DNA from: Membranipora membranacea
Taxonomy: Eukaryota; Bryozoa; Gymnolaemata; Cheilostomatida; Membraniporidae
DNA length: 64,000 nucleotides
Direction of reading: 5' to 3'
Assembly (NCBI GenBank): GCA_914767715.1
Contig: OU612069.1
Location: 14,507,387 to 14,571,386, forward strand
A model generated the notes under the pieces. It was not told the origin of the DNA, ran no database searches, and saw only the letters and a program-made list of their open reading frames with translations. The translations under genes were made by a program, and so were the position numbers. Below, piece after piece: positions 34,228-46,959 of the stretch (the stretch's first letter is position 1; each line of letters opens with the position of its first letter).

Positions 34228-36009
34228 GAAAATTGCATGGAGCAAAATTGGGTCAGAAAACTCCATGCTCTAGATTGGAGGTGATTCTGTAACACTTGAC
34301 ATCAGCGTAGTATAAGATTGCCATAATGCAACATTCAATAGTTATCATTTACTGGCGCATCCCGAGTCAATAACCGTTTGTTGCTGTTGGGGAGGGGCGG
34401 GATGGGGGCATCAGAGTTAGTTTATGGTAACATATCTTGAAATTATTTTGATCAATCCGCTGTCATACCATGTTGAAAAGGTTATCTAGGTCACATCTTA
34501 ATCATCTACATTTTAATCTACATCTCTCTTGGCCAGGGGGGAGGGGAGTCAGGAAGGGGGGGGGACAAGAGTCAAGGAGGCTCAGAGGAGTAACATGAAT
34601 TATTTTGATTAGAATATTAGGTAATATTGAAGGTAGACAAGAGGAAGCAGGAAGCTGGTAAAATAATAAGGCTTAAGATTAATCAAACTTAGAAGAGCTA
34701 GCGTAGTCATTAAGCTGCTCCAGGGTATAATTAATTAATTAATTAATAGATCCTAAGTATAGTTGGGTGAGCAAGTCAGAAAGTGCTTGATGCTGCAGCT
34801 AAACCCGTCAGCAACCCATCCCCACATAACCTCTCTCAAAGAGTTTCCAGTCATCACATGTTTTTTTATAATAATAAAGTTTTGGTACACCTAACTGATG
34901 CTGGGTGGATAGGTAAAGGCTGATTTATGTGGTGTGAAGTGCCGTCTATTTTAGCTCTTCAAAATTTGGTTTCACCCCCAGATATTCGGAACAGTTATGC
35001 TATAATGGAAAAAGAAATTTAACAAACAAGATTCGTTTAAATTAAGGCTTTGAATCTAACTGCTAGACCAGCTATTGTAACTGATGGTTTAACAAAGCAC
35101 ATGACAACCAACACCGTAATGGACCTGCTTTTGATTTGAGAAACCAAGCTAATCTATGTTAAAATTTTATTGTTACTCTCATGCATTTAGCATAGGTTCT
35201 GACATTATTTGGAGAACACAGAAGGCTGTGAAATTATTGTCAATGTTATTACATCAGAGAAAAAGAACTGGGACTAAAACAGCCAAGGGTAGTATAAAGG
35301 AAGCTTTGATGGTATTCTGTCGGCTCTATCAAAGGTGCTGACATATGCTAGTTTTTAATGATCATAAAGCCTCATCACCTGCACAATAATATCTCTAGAT
35401 GAACCAGCGCAAAGCAACATTGAGTTGAAAATTCAAAAACTCTATAGCGGTCCATAGATGGATGTCGTCAAAACATTAAACAAAGAGGCAAGGGGGGGTA
35501 TATAGGTTTTATACGATAGATAAACACTAAGCAACTTAACGCGAGATCACAAGGCTGCAGCTTTTTGAAATATTTAGCATCTCACTGGCATATCAAAACT
35601 CAATATTTAATTTATTGTCATCATGATGAGGGCGGGGGGGGGGGGGTCGGGGTAAGCTGGTAAATTATTGGTACTGTCGGTTAGCAGGTGTGGCCTGTCA
35701 AACGAAATATTTCAGATTTCCATATCATCCTTGTTTTCGCACCTGTTTGCTAATATTGATGTCATCTAACCTGCCAACTATAGCTGTAATTTAGGATGAG
35801 AACTCCAAGGCAATATTAACATCGACAAGAGGGAGTTCATTGGTTTGATGTTTGATGTTTTCTAGATGGCTTTTCGAAAATAGGTGACAGAGAAGAAGTT
35901 GGCTGGCCATTGAATTAACTTGGTGCGTATCGAATATGAGCAATAATAATGGTAATAATGATAATGATAATGATAATAGCGCTTGACACCTTCTCAGAAC
36001 ACCTTGACG

Positions 36010-36540
36010 CTAATGCTACCGACTACATAATGGGTATGTTCATTGAATTTACATCAGTGTTCAACACGTTATGCCCAGCAATTCTGATAGAAAAATGATC
36101 GAGAAGCTCAAACAAACATCTCTTCACCCAAATCTGATTAGCCGGAACTTTAACTTTCTCATCAACCGCCAGCAGAAACCTAGTACCAACCTCAACACAT
36201 CACCATTCATCAGCTACAACATCTACAGGAAGCCCACAGGGCTGCGTCATCTCCCCTGTTCTGTTCTCAATATATCAGATCTAGATCAGCTAGCGCCATT
36301 CAATAACAATATGCTTCTGTATGAATATGCTGACGACTTATTATTTCTCAAAAAACTAGCCCGAAACAAACTTTCAACTATGCAGCAAGAGATGACAACT
36401 CTGTACCAATGGTGCAATGATAACCATCTCATATTTAATATGAGCAAGACCAAAAAAAATCACCTAGTGTGCCGAGAAGCTGTCCAAAGCTCCCCTCCCA
36501 CAACTAGCAGACACAGTAAAACACAGATTTGATACAAAAT
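36010..36540 (+). pseudogene. Non-LTR reverse transcriptase fragment with YADD
   Basis: Motif A is readable as MFIEFTSVFNTLCP (about 36033-36075), with Glu in place of the usual catalytic Asp. Then come NLISRNFNFLINRQQKP and, in another frame, GSPQGCVISPVLFSIY (about 36228-36280). Motif C, YEYADDLLFLKKLARNKL, is at about 36320. The end, LYQWCNDNHLIFNMSKTK, is the usual region after motif C. At least two frameshifts are present. It belongs to a different lineage from the 28-kb element (SPQGCV against TPQGSV). Confidence 0.75.
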
Positions 36541-39046
36541 CCCTCAGAACGGTGGCCACCAACGCACCTAACCCTCTACTCTCCTTTGACACGCTACCAT
36601 CTGGTCATTTTAAGTATCTACGCTACCGCATTAACCTTTTGAGTAAATCACTCTTTTAGTTTATTTTCTACCTTTTTTTTGTATTTTTGTATTATATGTA
36701 AGCCACAAATCAATTTTATGCAATCATTAACAGTTTTAGACATCAGCATTTTTATTAACAATTTGTACAGCAGGCAAACAAGCTTTTCAACTCTCAATCA
36801 CTTTGAGAGAATAAAGGCACATACAAAATCACACGCTAGTAGACTGCTATTGTAATTGTCATAAATCAATAAAATCAATAGAGCATTTGAAAACCGTAAG
36901 AGGCCAGCATTCAATTTATGAAACTAGGCTAACCAGAGTTAAGATCTATTGTTTCATGAAAGTATTTAGCATAGGTTCTGAAATTGTTAGGGGAACAAAG
37001 AAAGATATGTACATATTCTTGCTGTTTTAAAGCTAGAGATGGAAACATGGAACTCCCTAGAGGTGTTTTAGCTGTCTTTCAAGATTTTTAACTCATTCAC
37101 AGAACTAAATGCCTAGATAAACTCACAAGGAGAAAGTTTGGGTCTGAAAATTCTGTTACTCTAAATTGGAGGTGTATTATAAAACACCATACATCAGCGT
37201 AGTATGAGATCCCCTTAATATTTTGTTGCAATTGGAGCGGGGAGTCCGGGGGGGGGGGGGGGGCATCAGGTTTAGTTTTTGGTAATTATTGAAATTATGT
37301 TGATTCAATCGCCATCATACCATAATGATAAGGTATCTACAATAAAATTGCTGCCGCCTCACACTTGTATAGGGATGATGAGTCGATTAGGTTTTATCTT
37401 AATCAACATTTCAATCTACATTTTAGTCTACACCTCTCCTGGCAAAGAGGGGGGGGCGTCAGGAAGGGGGGGGGGGTAAGAGTAAAGGGGGTGCAGACAA
37501 GTAACATCTGTGAATTATATAGAATAGAATATTAGATATGATTGAAGGTAGATCAGACTATAAGAGAGCAGGTAAAATGAATAGGCTTGAGATTAATCAA
37601 ACTTATTAGACCTAGCACTGTCATGAAGATACTCGAGGGTACAATTAAAAATCATAAGTATAGTTGGATGAACAAGTCGGAAAGTGCTTGATGCTGCAAC
37701 AAAACCTGCCAATCCTCCCCTCCCCCTAAAACCTCTCACAAACAGTTTCTGGCTTATACTTCATGTTTTTTGGTTAAGAAATAATACGCAAATTAAGTTG
37801 TGGTACACATACCTGATACTGGGCGGATCGGTAAGATCTGATATGACGTGGTGTGAAGTGCCGTCTGTTATGAGATCTTCACAGTTTGGTTATTCGGAAT
37901 GGCTTTTCTATAATGGAAAGAGAAATGTAAAAAAACACATTCTTAAATTAAGGCTTTGAATCTAAATGCTAGACAAGTCATTATAACTTTTTAAAACAAA
38001 AGAAACCTGATCGACTACAGAATATTGAATAATCAACTGACCAGCATTTGATTTGAGAAATTAAGCTATCTGAGTTCAAATCCATTGTTACTCTCATATA
38101 TTTAGCATAGGTTCTTACATTATTATGGGAAATGAAGAGGGCTATGAATTTGATTTTGATTTATGTATAACAGGAAAACGGAACTTTGACTCAAACAGCC
38201 AAGAGTAGCACAAGGGCAGCGTTGACGCTGATGGAATATCGGCAGCTTTATCAAGTGTGGTGACTTGTGCTAGTTTTTTATTTTCATATAACCTCATCCC
38301 CTGCAAAACTTAATCTCTAGATAAACCAATGTGAAGCGACATCGGGTCAACAAATTAGAAACTCTATAGATGGGTGACAGAAATGTAGATGAATTAACCA
38401 AACCTAGCGATAGGAACATAATATAACATGGAGCCTCCTAGCGGTAATATCGGCCAAATTTCAAGCTTCTCAACTCGTTCATAGATCTAAACTTCTAGAT
38501 AAACTCGCATGGAGCAAAATTGGGTCTGAAATTCAGTTCTCTATATGAGATTTTACAATGATCAGACTGCAAAAGTCTGGGGGGCTCAGACTATCTCTAG
38601 GTGTCATGAGGTGGCAAGAGTTTGAGGTCTCAGACAAGTAAAATAAAGGCTTCAGATTAATCAAATTTATCAGAGCTATCGTAGTCATAAAGATTTTACT
38701 TGGCAGTATGATTGATGGCTTCTCTAAAACAAGCAACAAAAATGTAACTGGCTGGTCGTTTTAGTTTTGTTTCAAATGATTTAATTCGAAATCAAACACT
38801 GTCATCAGCTAGACCAGCTTTTGTATTTGGTTCATACATAATAAACCATATCAGTTATCAAAACAGTTGATTATCAAAACCGTAATGGACCAGCTTTCAA
38901 ATGGTTAAACTTAGCTATTTTGAATTGAAATCCTTTGTTTTGATATAATTATTAAGAGTAGGTTCTGACATTGTAAGGGAAGCAAGCAAGACTATGCACT
39001 TATTCTCACTGCTGAACGTTACTAGATTCAGCTTCTCAGCGTAATA

Positions 39047-39190
39047 CAAGGGCAGCGTAATACAAGGGCAGCGTAATACAAGGGCAGCGTAATACAAGGG
39101 CAGCGTAATACAAGGGCAGCGTAATACAAGGGCAGCGTAATACAAGGGCAGCGTTATACAAGAGCAGTGTAATACAAGGGCAGCGTAATG
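39047..39190. repeat. 16-bp minisatellite, about nine copies
   Basis: The unit AGCGTAATACAAGGGC is repeated in tandem with one or two changes in the last copies. A minus-strand open frame of repeated Leu/Tyr/Ala/Cys across it is a translation artefact of the 16-bp period. Spacers are absent, so it is not CRISPR-like. Confidence 0.95.
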
Positions 39191-39993
39191 CATGGAATTT
39201 AGTTGATTAACAATTATTAAAGTGATGTATTTTGAAGTGTTTCTATTTCGTCAGCTCTGCAGAAGGTGTTGATTAGTGCTGTCTTTTTATTTTCATATAA
39301 CAAGGACCCCCCCCCCAAAGGTGTTTTAGCGGCCCTCCAGCTTGCATGATATGCAAACTCCTTCACAAATCGAAACATCTAGAAAAACCCGCATGCAGCA
39401 AACTTTGGTCAGATAATTTAGTACTTGAGATGCGATATCATTTACCTCAATATACTGGAAGGTGGATTAAAGTTAATACAACGCGCAGAGAGAAGCTGTC
39501 TGCTCAGGACTTCTCCACTGTTAAATTATACAACCGTGTGTTCAGAACCGCTTTTCTAAAATGTGCGACAGAAATATAATTTCACAGGACATTTAATTTT
39601 GTCATGTAACATATGTGAGCTTGTTGTGAGTTTCAGCTGCCATATTATATTCAGGGACAATATTATAAAACCCAAGACTTTTTTGCATTAACTACTTGTA
39701 CACCAACTTGTGTTGTGGGAGATATATACACCCGAGGGTGCTGGGACGGTCAATAAGGAATGCAACCCACGAATACTGCTGTACCAATCGCCTGACCGTA
39801 AATAGCAATGACTTTATAGTGGTATCAATTGCGGGCGAAAACAATAGGACCAAAAAAGTATGACAGAGGTGCTCGCTTCGTCAGACAAGAGGGCCATAAT
39901 ATCGAAAATTGTTGGATAAGGTTGAATTATATGGGATACATGAGAGATGATCATTAGGAAATGATAAATAAAGAAGATCAAAGGATAATTACA

Positions 39994-40075
39994 GTAGGAG
40001 GTAGCTCAGTTCGTTAGAGCGCCTACCCTATTATGCGCATGTGTTGGAGGTCTCGGTTCGAATCTCGCTGCAGTC
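39994..40075 (+). pseudogene. tRNA-derived SINE head
   Basis: An A-box (TAGCTCAGTTCGTTAGAGCG) and a B-box (GGTTCGAATCT) are present at nearly tRNA spacing. The anticodon arm does not fold cleanly, and no 3' acceptor half complements the 5' end. It is best read as the polymerase III promoter head of a SINE whose body may run to about 40230. Confidence 0.65.
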
Positions 40076-40780
40076 TACTGACTACTGGGTCCAATTGACG
40101 CCCCAAGTGTGCTCCGACCTGCCTGCAAATCAAGATAAAATCGGCGCCGAATATGGCGGCCGCGTCTTTAAGGCACTGTATTTCTCAGTCTTAAAACCGA
40201 GACAGACTTGTGATTTTAAGTCACATTAACCCACATTACTTTTTTCACCGTGACTTGCTGGTTTAACACAATCCAATCTATCTAATGATGCTGCTGCCGA
40301 CATAACCATCACACATTTCAATGCTCTAAAATTAAGCATAAAGTAAGATACTCTACTGCTTACCTGGATATTTTGGATGGTGAAAAGAAGTGAAGTGTGA
40401 GTTATGAAGATATCTAGAACTTCTCTGCTAATCCACTGCGACAAAATATTCAGAACAAGCTTACCTGAGATGTTTAAAATGAATGGCTCGTTCTTGGATT
40501 AAGTTATTGAATAACAAGTGACCAGCTTTTGGGTGCAAGCTTTGACGCAAGCAGTAACAAACCTGCTAGCGCTGCCTATTGTAGATTTTTATTTAGTTAA
40601 CTACTGATCAATTCTCAAAACAATTGATAACCAGAAGCATAATGGAACAGCATTCAGTTTCAAAAACTAAATAAATGTATAGCCGAAATCAATATATTAT
40701 ACCCTTTTGTTCCTTGTTAAAAATAACTTAGCACAGGTGTTGGCATTATTAGGAGAACGGATAATGTTTTGCACTCAAAT

Positions 40781-42483
40781 CCTGATGTGGTTTTATCTAA
40801 AATGGTTGTCACTGTAAACATAACAAAAACAGGGGACAGCATTAATAACTGGGAAAAGTATGTAGTGCCACTGCTGTGGCTAAATTAAGATCGGGCTTAT
40901 TTGAATAACCTTCAACTGATGGGGTTGATATAACCACTTCATGTCTTTAACCACTGCCTATAAGAAAATTGGTGACATTGAGAATATCAACAACAGAAAC
41001 AATACAACAGGTAAATGGTGTAAAACGTGTTTGGCTCATTAATTTAAGGTTTGTCCCATTTATTAGCAGGATATGTCTCCTTTATGAAGCGAATGGATAG
41101 AGTTGATAATTATTGTGTAAAGCCTAACAAACACTGCACAAGCAATCTGCCAACGCTGTACAATGCCCTCACAAGGTCAATCTATTTTATTTTCAGCTGG
41201 CTGAAAATTTAGTTATCTCCTCATGTCAAAAGAGGGCACAACTCCCGCATTTTTCGAGGAGCATGGGTCGCAGACAGTTTTCTACTCCAACTTGTACACG
41301 GTTTGAATGAATTGTTTCCTCTTTTAAAACATATGAACATGAATGTCTACCCGCGCTTGGAATCGGACTTGAATCTCATAGATCACAACTCTGTACTCTT
41401 TAGACCAATCATGGCTGCTTGTGACTCTTAGTTGCTGATGTCGTTCACCCATACCGGTTAGCTTCAAAGTAAACACTAGATAATTAAAACTTTTCTGATT
41501 TTATTTTGACAGTCAGAGTGTCAGTTAACCTGATTCAATTGCAGTTGCAATAATAGAATAATACAAGCTTCATGTTTTCTCTTGGACGGAGTTAACATAT
41601 ATTAGCAGCAACTAAAATATACCATTTGGCTTAATTCTGGTTAGAGTAGTAAGAATTCATCTATTGGCAAAATAACTACAGGAAGGATAGGCTTATAATA
41701 GTAGGTAGCTTTCACCCCTTGTAAATTCCGATTCATCCCTTATCACCTAACCTAATTGAAATGGATTTGCCCGTCTTCTGTCACGCCGGTTTTGAGGCTT
41801 CTCCACCCTCACAAACTTGATCAAACCTGATTTAACTAGATAATCATTTATGGTGAGGCCAGCACACAGCCATACTCATAAAACTACTCATTCCTTTTCT
41901 CATGATTTGAGCCTCATACCGCAACTATAAGTACTTTGCGTAGCGTTTATTTAGTATTTTATTGGATTTCATTCATACATTCCGACATGTTGAAAATGAC
42001 AGAATTTAAAATTACAAACTGAGATTTCACAATATAAACCCAACTGTTGTTATGGCAAATAATAGACAATTGGAAAATATGAAACCATCTAAGCACAAAT
42101 AATAGACAATTAATTTCCACACCAAAACACAGCTATGAAACATAATATTTTATATATATTTCATATAACACGAAAAAATTGTAATTCATAGACAAGGGAT
42201 AGCTATAATAGTGTTTCTGGAATTATTTTACAAATTAATAGACTCACTGCCATTCAATCGCTCAGTCAACCATACAATCGATTCCTGGACATGCAGGTTG
42301 CCAGGTTTATACTACATAACTAACTTTTAAACCGCCCTTTGCTCAATGAGCCAAATGGAATGCTTGTACCGTAATCATGACCTAGGTTAAGAAATGCAGC
42401 CGCATATTTCATACCCCAGATTGGATGGTATTTTTAGGCCTTCACTGGACTTTTGATGAATTGGTTTGAGAGCTGGACAATAT
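40781..42483. other. Non-coding stretch, nothing recognised
   Basis: No open frame of protein-like composition, no inverted repeat and no RNA gene was found. It lies downstream of the minus-strand gene ending at 42484. Confidence 0.4.
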
Positions 42484-43803
42484 CTACCGTTTCTTATGTT
42501 GTGATGCAGCTTTGATCTTCTGAGCAGATTTCTTACGTCTTTTGGACTGATCTTGTTTATTCTGCACTGGTATACACTACAATAAAGGTATCATCATAAG
42601 AGGGTCTGATTCAGGAAGGAACTTTGTGTTGGTACGCAAAAATATGCGTTCAACTTTATTTTATATCTTATTCTCTATTTACAAAGTTTTCCCCTATGAC
42701 CATAAAACTCTCCAACAGAATATAGGCATATAATAATGGTTCATGATGGTTCTGTATTATTGGTGTAAATTTTAAGCCCTCCCACATGCATATGCAGTAA
42801 GACATTCAATGATCAAAACAACAGGACAGTAAGGCTTTTTGTGGCATTTTTGTGGTAGCCTAGCAATGCTTGCCACCATGGAGTTTTGTTCACTTAACCA
42901 TAGTTGAGGCTCCATATAAAATATCAATACTTGTGCATCTACTAACCTGTTTAAAGCAGAAAGTTTCCAGCTGTTTTGTAGAACATTTTATTTTAGCTGA
43001 TCTGATCAGATCGATTAATTCAGACCTCTGTATCATCTGTAAATAAGTCCAATTATAGTCACAGTTAAAGTGTACAAAGGAGATCACAGCCATATCAGGT
43101 AACAGGACCATATGCTTTGATCTCTTGATAAAACTGAGAGGATAGTGGGGAAAGGAGAAGCTACCATGCTGGAACTGATGGTTCATATTTGAAACTTTTG
43201 TAATCAAAGCACATATGAAAAGGTTATTCAGACAATCTGGTATAACAGTAATACACTAGCGCTGGACTATGTAAGCTTCAGTAAACAATAAACATGTATA
43301 CTGTGTGGTAATGGTGGAATAAAAAGTGGTACACGACTATGACCATGATTATCATGTTTGCTTTTTGATGCAATCAACGAAATGGTTAGGCAGGCTCCTG
43401 GTGCTGTAAGAGTCATGCTAGTCCAAGTCCAATTGAGGGCATTTTTGATTGTTTGTTTCTGCCCCCAGCACTATCAGGTGATCAAATCCCTTTCAATGTC
43501 AGGCTAATGGTTCCAAAGAAGGATCACAAAATTTGAGCGAAATTTAACCAGATAGTTTAAATTTTGCTTATTTTTTGAGTTGCCTCCCCTGACTAAACGG
43601 CTGTAGAAACTTTAAATAAAAGCGAGTCAACATCAATATTCTTTGGCGAGTCAACCTAGTGTTAAAAACAAGATGATATAACTACCTGATAAGTAAGCAT
43701 TCTGTTATAGAGCTCCTTGTGACCTTGAACTAGTTGTCTCAACATCAACTCAAGGTCATCAGGAGTTATCAGTTCACTGGTATCAGTGTCCGATTCCGAA
43801 GAA
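42484..43803 (-). CDS. 3' exons of an unrecognised host gene
   Basis: Three exons with clean GT-AG borders and matching phases are seen: 43803-43686, 43036-42947 and 42576-42484. They encode an acidic/Ser start (SSESDTDTSELITPDDLELM), a helical stretch (LRQLVQGHKELYNRMLTYQ), then MIQRSELIDLIRSAKIKCST and KQLETFCFKQ. The C-terminal tail is strongly basic (KRRKKSAQKIKAASQHKKR, stop TAG) and looks like a nuclear or nucleolar localisation signal. The first exon needs two bases from an upstream exon. I do not recognise the family. Nuclear location is inferred from the tail only. Confidence 0.65.
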
Positions 43804-44076
43804 CTAAAATTTAGAAAATGTAGAATCAAATGATTTGCTAATATGCTAGGATTCGGGGTCTCTCACTATGTGAATCGGAAGGTGGATTTATAGGGTTAAG
43901 GGTTGGATTCTGTTTTATCAGTAAGCAAATTTCAGATAAAAATCCCTGTACCTTACCATCTACGTCTTCAATAGATAAAAATTGTGTGATTTGAAACATT
44001 ACAAGATACAACACCAACAGATAATATTTAGTTTCCAGGCAAAAATAATGAAATATAGAGGCTGTTTTTTCTTTAA

Positions 44077-44414
44077 TTAAGGGAAAACCAGTCCACGGGA
44101 TTCTGATGCCAAGAAAACCAACAAAGTAAAATGTGTCACCTTCACACCTCTTGACAAGACAACCCTAAGATCTAACCGGCTTTGAATTATCAATACCATG
44201 CCATATGTATGGAGATGGAGTAAAATCCGAATTAAACGATAAGTTGTTTGTTTATCAGAAGAATTAAGTTTAACATACAACCTCAGCTGGTCACGCCACA
44301 TGACCAGTGGATGGGGAGCAAGGCAAATGGACCAAACATGGTCTAGCATAGCTGGTAGTAGCATTTCATTATCAACCACTTTCCCAAGTTTATTACATAA
44401 TTCTAATATCCATC
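44077..44414 (-). CDS. Coding-like exon upstream of the 42.5-43.8 kb gene
   Basis: After an acceptor TATTACAG the minus strand is open as GWILELCNKLGKVVDNEMLL, PAMLDHVWSICLAPHPLVMW, RDQLRLYVKLNSSDKQTTY, RLIRILLHLHTYGMV and on to a TAA at 44077. A weak donor CG/GTTAGA near 44165 would give the phase needed by the exon at 43803, making this the preceding exon of the same gene. A damaged duplicate of its first half is at 53935-54070 (VVDNEILLPAIQDYVWPICLA). The left border of duplication unit A lies inside this exon. Confidence 0.45.
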
Positions 44415-45239
44415 CTGTAATATGTTGATAGCAATGAAAGTACAGCACATGAGTGGAAAAAAAAGATAAAAATGAGTCGAAGCTACATTATTACATAACA
44501 AAATTAAACTCTTGGTGGCTCCACACCTAAATGGCCGGTATTAATCTACCTATATCAGGCTTATTATAGCTATGTATGATTACGACTCGTCTCTACAATT
44601 CAGCTCACCAAACTGTAGTGCTAGCTAACAAACATAACTCTACTAGTTCATATTTACTCCTCCTATATTGTAGTATGCTGTAGACTGAATCAGACATCTT
44701 GACTGGGGAGTAGGTTGTGAACTGTCAAGGCCTATATGTAACTAATCTCTACATAACACTGACCTTAGCAGTCCCTGATTATGGTTCAGAAGCCTTCTAG
44801 TGTAGAGAATCTGGGGTTATTAAACCACAGTGTCGTAACAGCTAGGTCTCCTGAACGATTTATGGCATAATTCCAACACATAATGGTAATAGATAGATTT
44901 TCTTCCAGCAGCAAATGCTGATTTGATAGCTCATTATCATAGAATTATGAAATACCAGAGAACTCTTATATATAAAGGAGAGAAAATGATTTTTCTCATA
45001 GATCTTGCTTGGATGGAATATTCCCCAGTTACTGGTTATGAACAATATACCATTCATACAATTGGGATGAGGTCCAGTTGTTGCCATCTCATGTGATGTT
45101 GGTGCTAACCAAACTGTACTATTACTCAAAAATTCAAATTCAAAATTCATAGCCTTGTCACACATAGGTATTCATTATGAATAAAAAACAAGCATGACAT
45201 GGCTAGGTAACATGTATTTGTATATTTTCTATAACCATC

Positions 45240-45305
45240 ACATGATCGGAGTTGTGCCCTCTTCTATCGTGTCGGGACAACTTGCAGGGATGACCTATAT
45301 CAATG
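45240..45305 (-). other. Exon-like block beta, unrecognised protein
   Basis: The minus strand reads LIDIGHPCKLSRHDRRGHNS then DHVM. Related readings occur at about 1480-1530 (same, with N for D near the end), 48530-48600 (IDTCNPCKLSHHERRGHNSD) and 54545-54600. Substitutions between copies include conservative changes (D to E, R to H), but no borders with strong splice signals are seen. It could be coding or a chance open frame in a conserved repeat. Confidence 0.3.
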
Positions 45306-46212
45306 AGTGATATAGTAGTAATCATAGTATTTACATACCTATAGAAACAAAAATAAAAACTGTACTTAATAATACACATTTTACTGACAACTATTTCTGT
45401 TGACAAACACATGATCGGGAAAGTAAAATTGACGGTAAAATATTAAATAGAAATTACGATCTTATATTTGGATTATCACATCAATCGATAAGGTTATGAA
45501 ATTTCGTTTTAATAAGGAGGGGATTGGGTGTGACCTCATCTTGCAGTGATAAAAAGTTGTCCAACACTTATATTCAAAAGTTCCCAACTGCCAATTTCCT
45601 ATAAATATGGCCTGGCTGCCAGCTATCTGAAACCTTATCGAATTGTTAAAAAATTAGTTGAAGACTGTAGTTGCCTATAATTCCTTTTGCGTACCGCAAT
45701 TCTAACATCAGAATATTCTCAGTGTAAAGGATGGGAGGTCATTGTATGCATTACATATCACATGAATAAGGAAATTTGCAAAAAAGATCTCTGAAAGAGA
45801 TTCTATGAGTTAAAGAGATTTAAAGATCCACCTTTGGTTTTCTTTTGTTACATAATCCAATGAAAATTTATTATCTGAGTAAAGTATAGATGACAGATCA
45901 TCTTTCCTTTACAAACTCAAAAATTGGCAGTAATTTATGTTGCATCCTTGTTTTTATATGATTTGGTGGTATGTGAAAAGCTGACAGAATAGTACCTGTC
46001 TTAATTTGTCTAAACATAATTTGCTGCTTTTGTGAGCTGGTATAGAAAAATATACTGGCTAAACTACTACTAATGATAAACTAAAGAGTACTGGACATGT
46101 GGTCATATTAGTCTCTCTAACTTGGTGATGAGTTTAACTAATAAAATAAAACATACTAACATATATATGTCATTGATTCCGCTAGTGATGAGCTTTTGAA
46201 TTTTCATTTTAC

Positions 46213-46339
46213 CTAAAAGAGTATTGTATGTGACCTCGTCCGTGTAGTATCTTGCAGTGATGTGGAGTTGTCCAACACATCTATATTCAATAGTTCGCAA
46301 CTGCCAATTTCATATATATATCTCTGGCCTGCCAGCTGT
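46213..46339 (-). other. Exon-like block alpha (copy in unit A)
   Basis: It has the same borders as 2645-2771 (acceptor CTTCAG, donor TTAG/GTAAAA). The reading is RTIEYRCVGQLHITARYYTD then EVTYNTLL, but a TGA replaces an AGA near its start, so this copy is broken if it was ever an exon. Confidence 0.4.
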
Positions 46340-46959
46340 CTGAAGTTTTTTTGAACAAACAAAAATAAGTCAACAACAGTAGTTGCCTAGAATACCAACA
46401 GGTAACAAATATATTATTACAGTTACAGTTACAAATTTCAATGAATTAGGTCATGACTTGTGTGGGAGCCGATATATGAAACCAAAGAAAATCAGCTAGA
46501 CCGTTTAATCTATTGAACGCCCAGACAAGGCACAATATCCAGAGAAATGGACATTATCACATGTAGTGCTACTAACATTATTGCAAAAATTTTATAGTCT
46601 GAAATAAACTTTCTCTGCTCAAATTTAAATGCGATACGCAATTGCGCACTAACAGCTATTTAATTCTCTTTCTTCCACACATACACACATACACACACAC
46701 ATACACATACACACATACACTGATTTATGTAGGCATTCCCTCATCAGACAGGCCAAGTAGAAGAAATAGCTGGAGGCTCATCTGATGAATGATCCAATCG
46801 TGGGCAGAGGAGTATGAATAGTTATTTCTCCTGCTGATGGATATCAGGGATGATTCATAGTCACCTTTAATTGTTTACTGATTATCAGGGAATGTCTGCA
46901 CAAAGAAAACACAGCATTGCTGTGCAGATAAGTTTTTAGAGCTTTTATTGGAGAGGTAT

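Larger units (their letters stand above)
33860..40780. repeat. Diverged direct-repeat array with G-tracts
   Basis: A segment with the order (GGTGTGAAGTGCC ...), (ACCGTAATGGACCAGC ...), (TTTAGCATAGGTTCTGACATT ... GGAGAACA) recurs in direct orientation near 34065, 35105, 36890, 38020, 38870 and 40620. The two best-preserved copies (34.9 and 37.8 kb) also share GGCATCAG and AGGAAGGGGGGG stretches. Unit lengths vary from about 0.9 to 1.9 kb. No coding signal is conserved between copies that I can see. This looks like an old tandem duplication of intron-like or intergenic DNA. Confidence 0.55.

Noticed and set aside
39047-39190. Possible CRISPR-like array
   Set aside because: The 16-bp units abut with no spacers, and the host is an animal.
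38915-39193. Minus-strand frame of repeated Leu/Tyr/Ala/Cys
   Set aside because: It is a by-product of the 16-bp minisatellite at 39047-39190.
39994-40075. Functional tRNA gene
   Set aside because: The boxes are good but the acceptor stem is missing and the anticodon arm is wrong; it is a SINE head.
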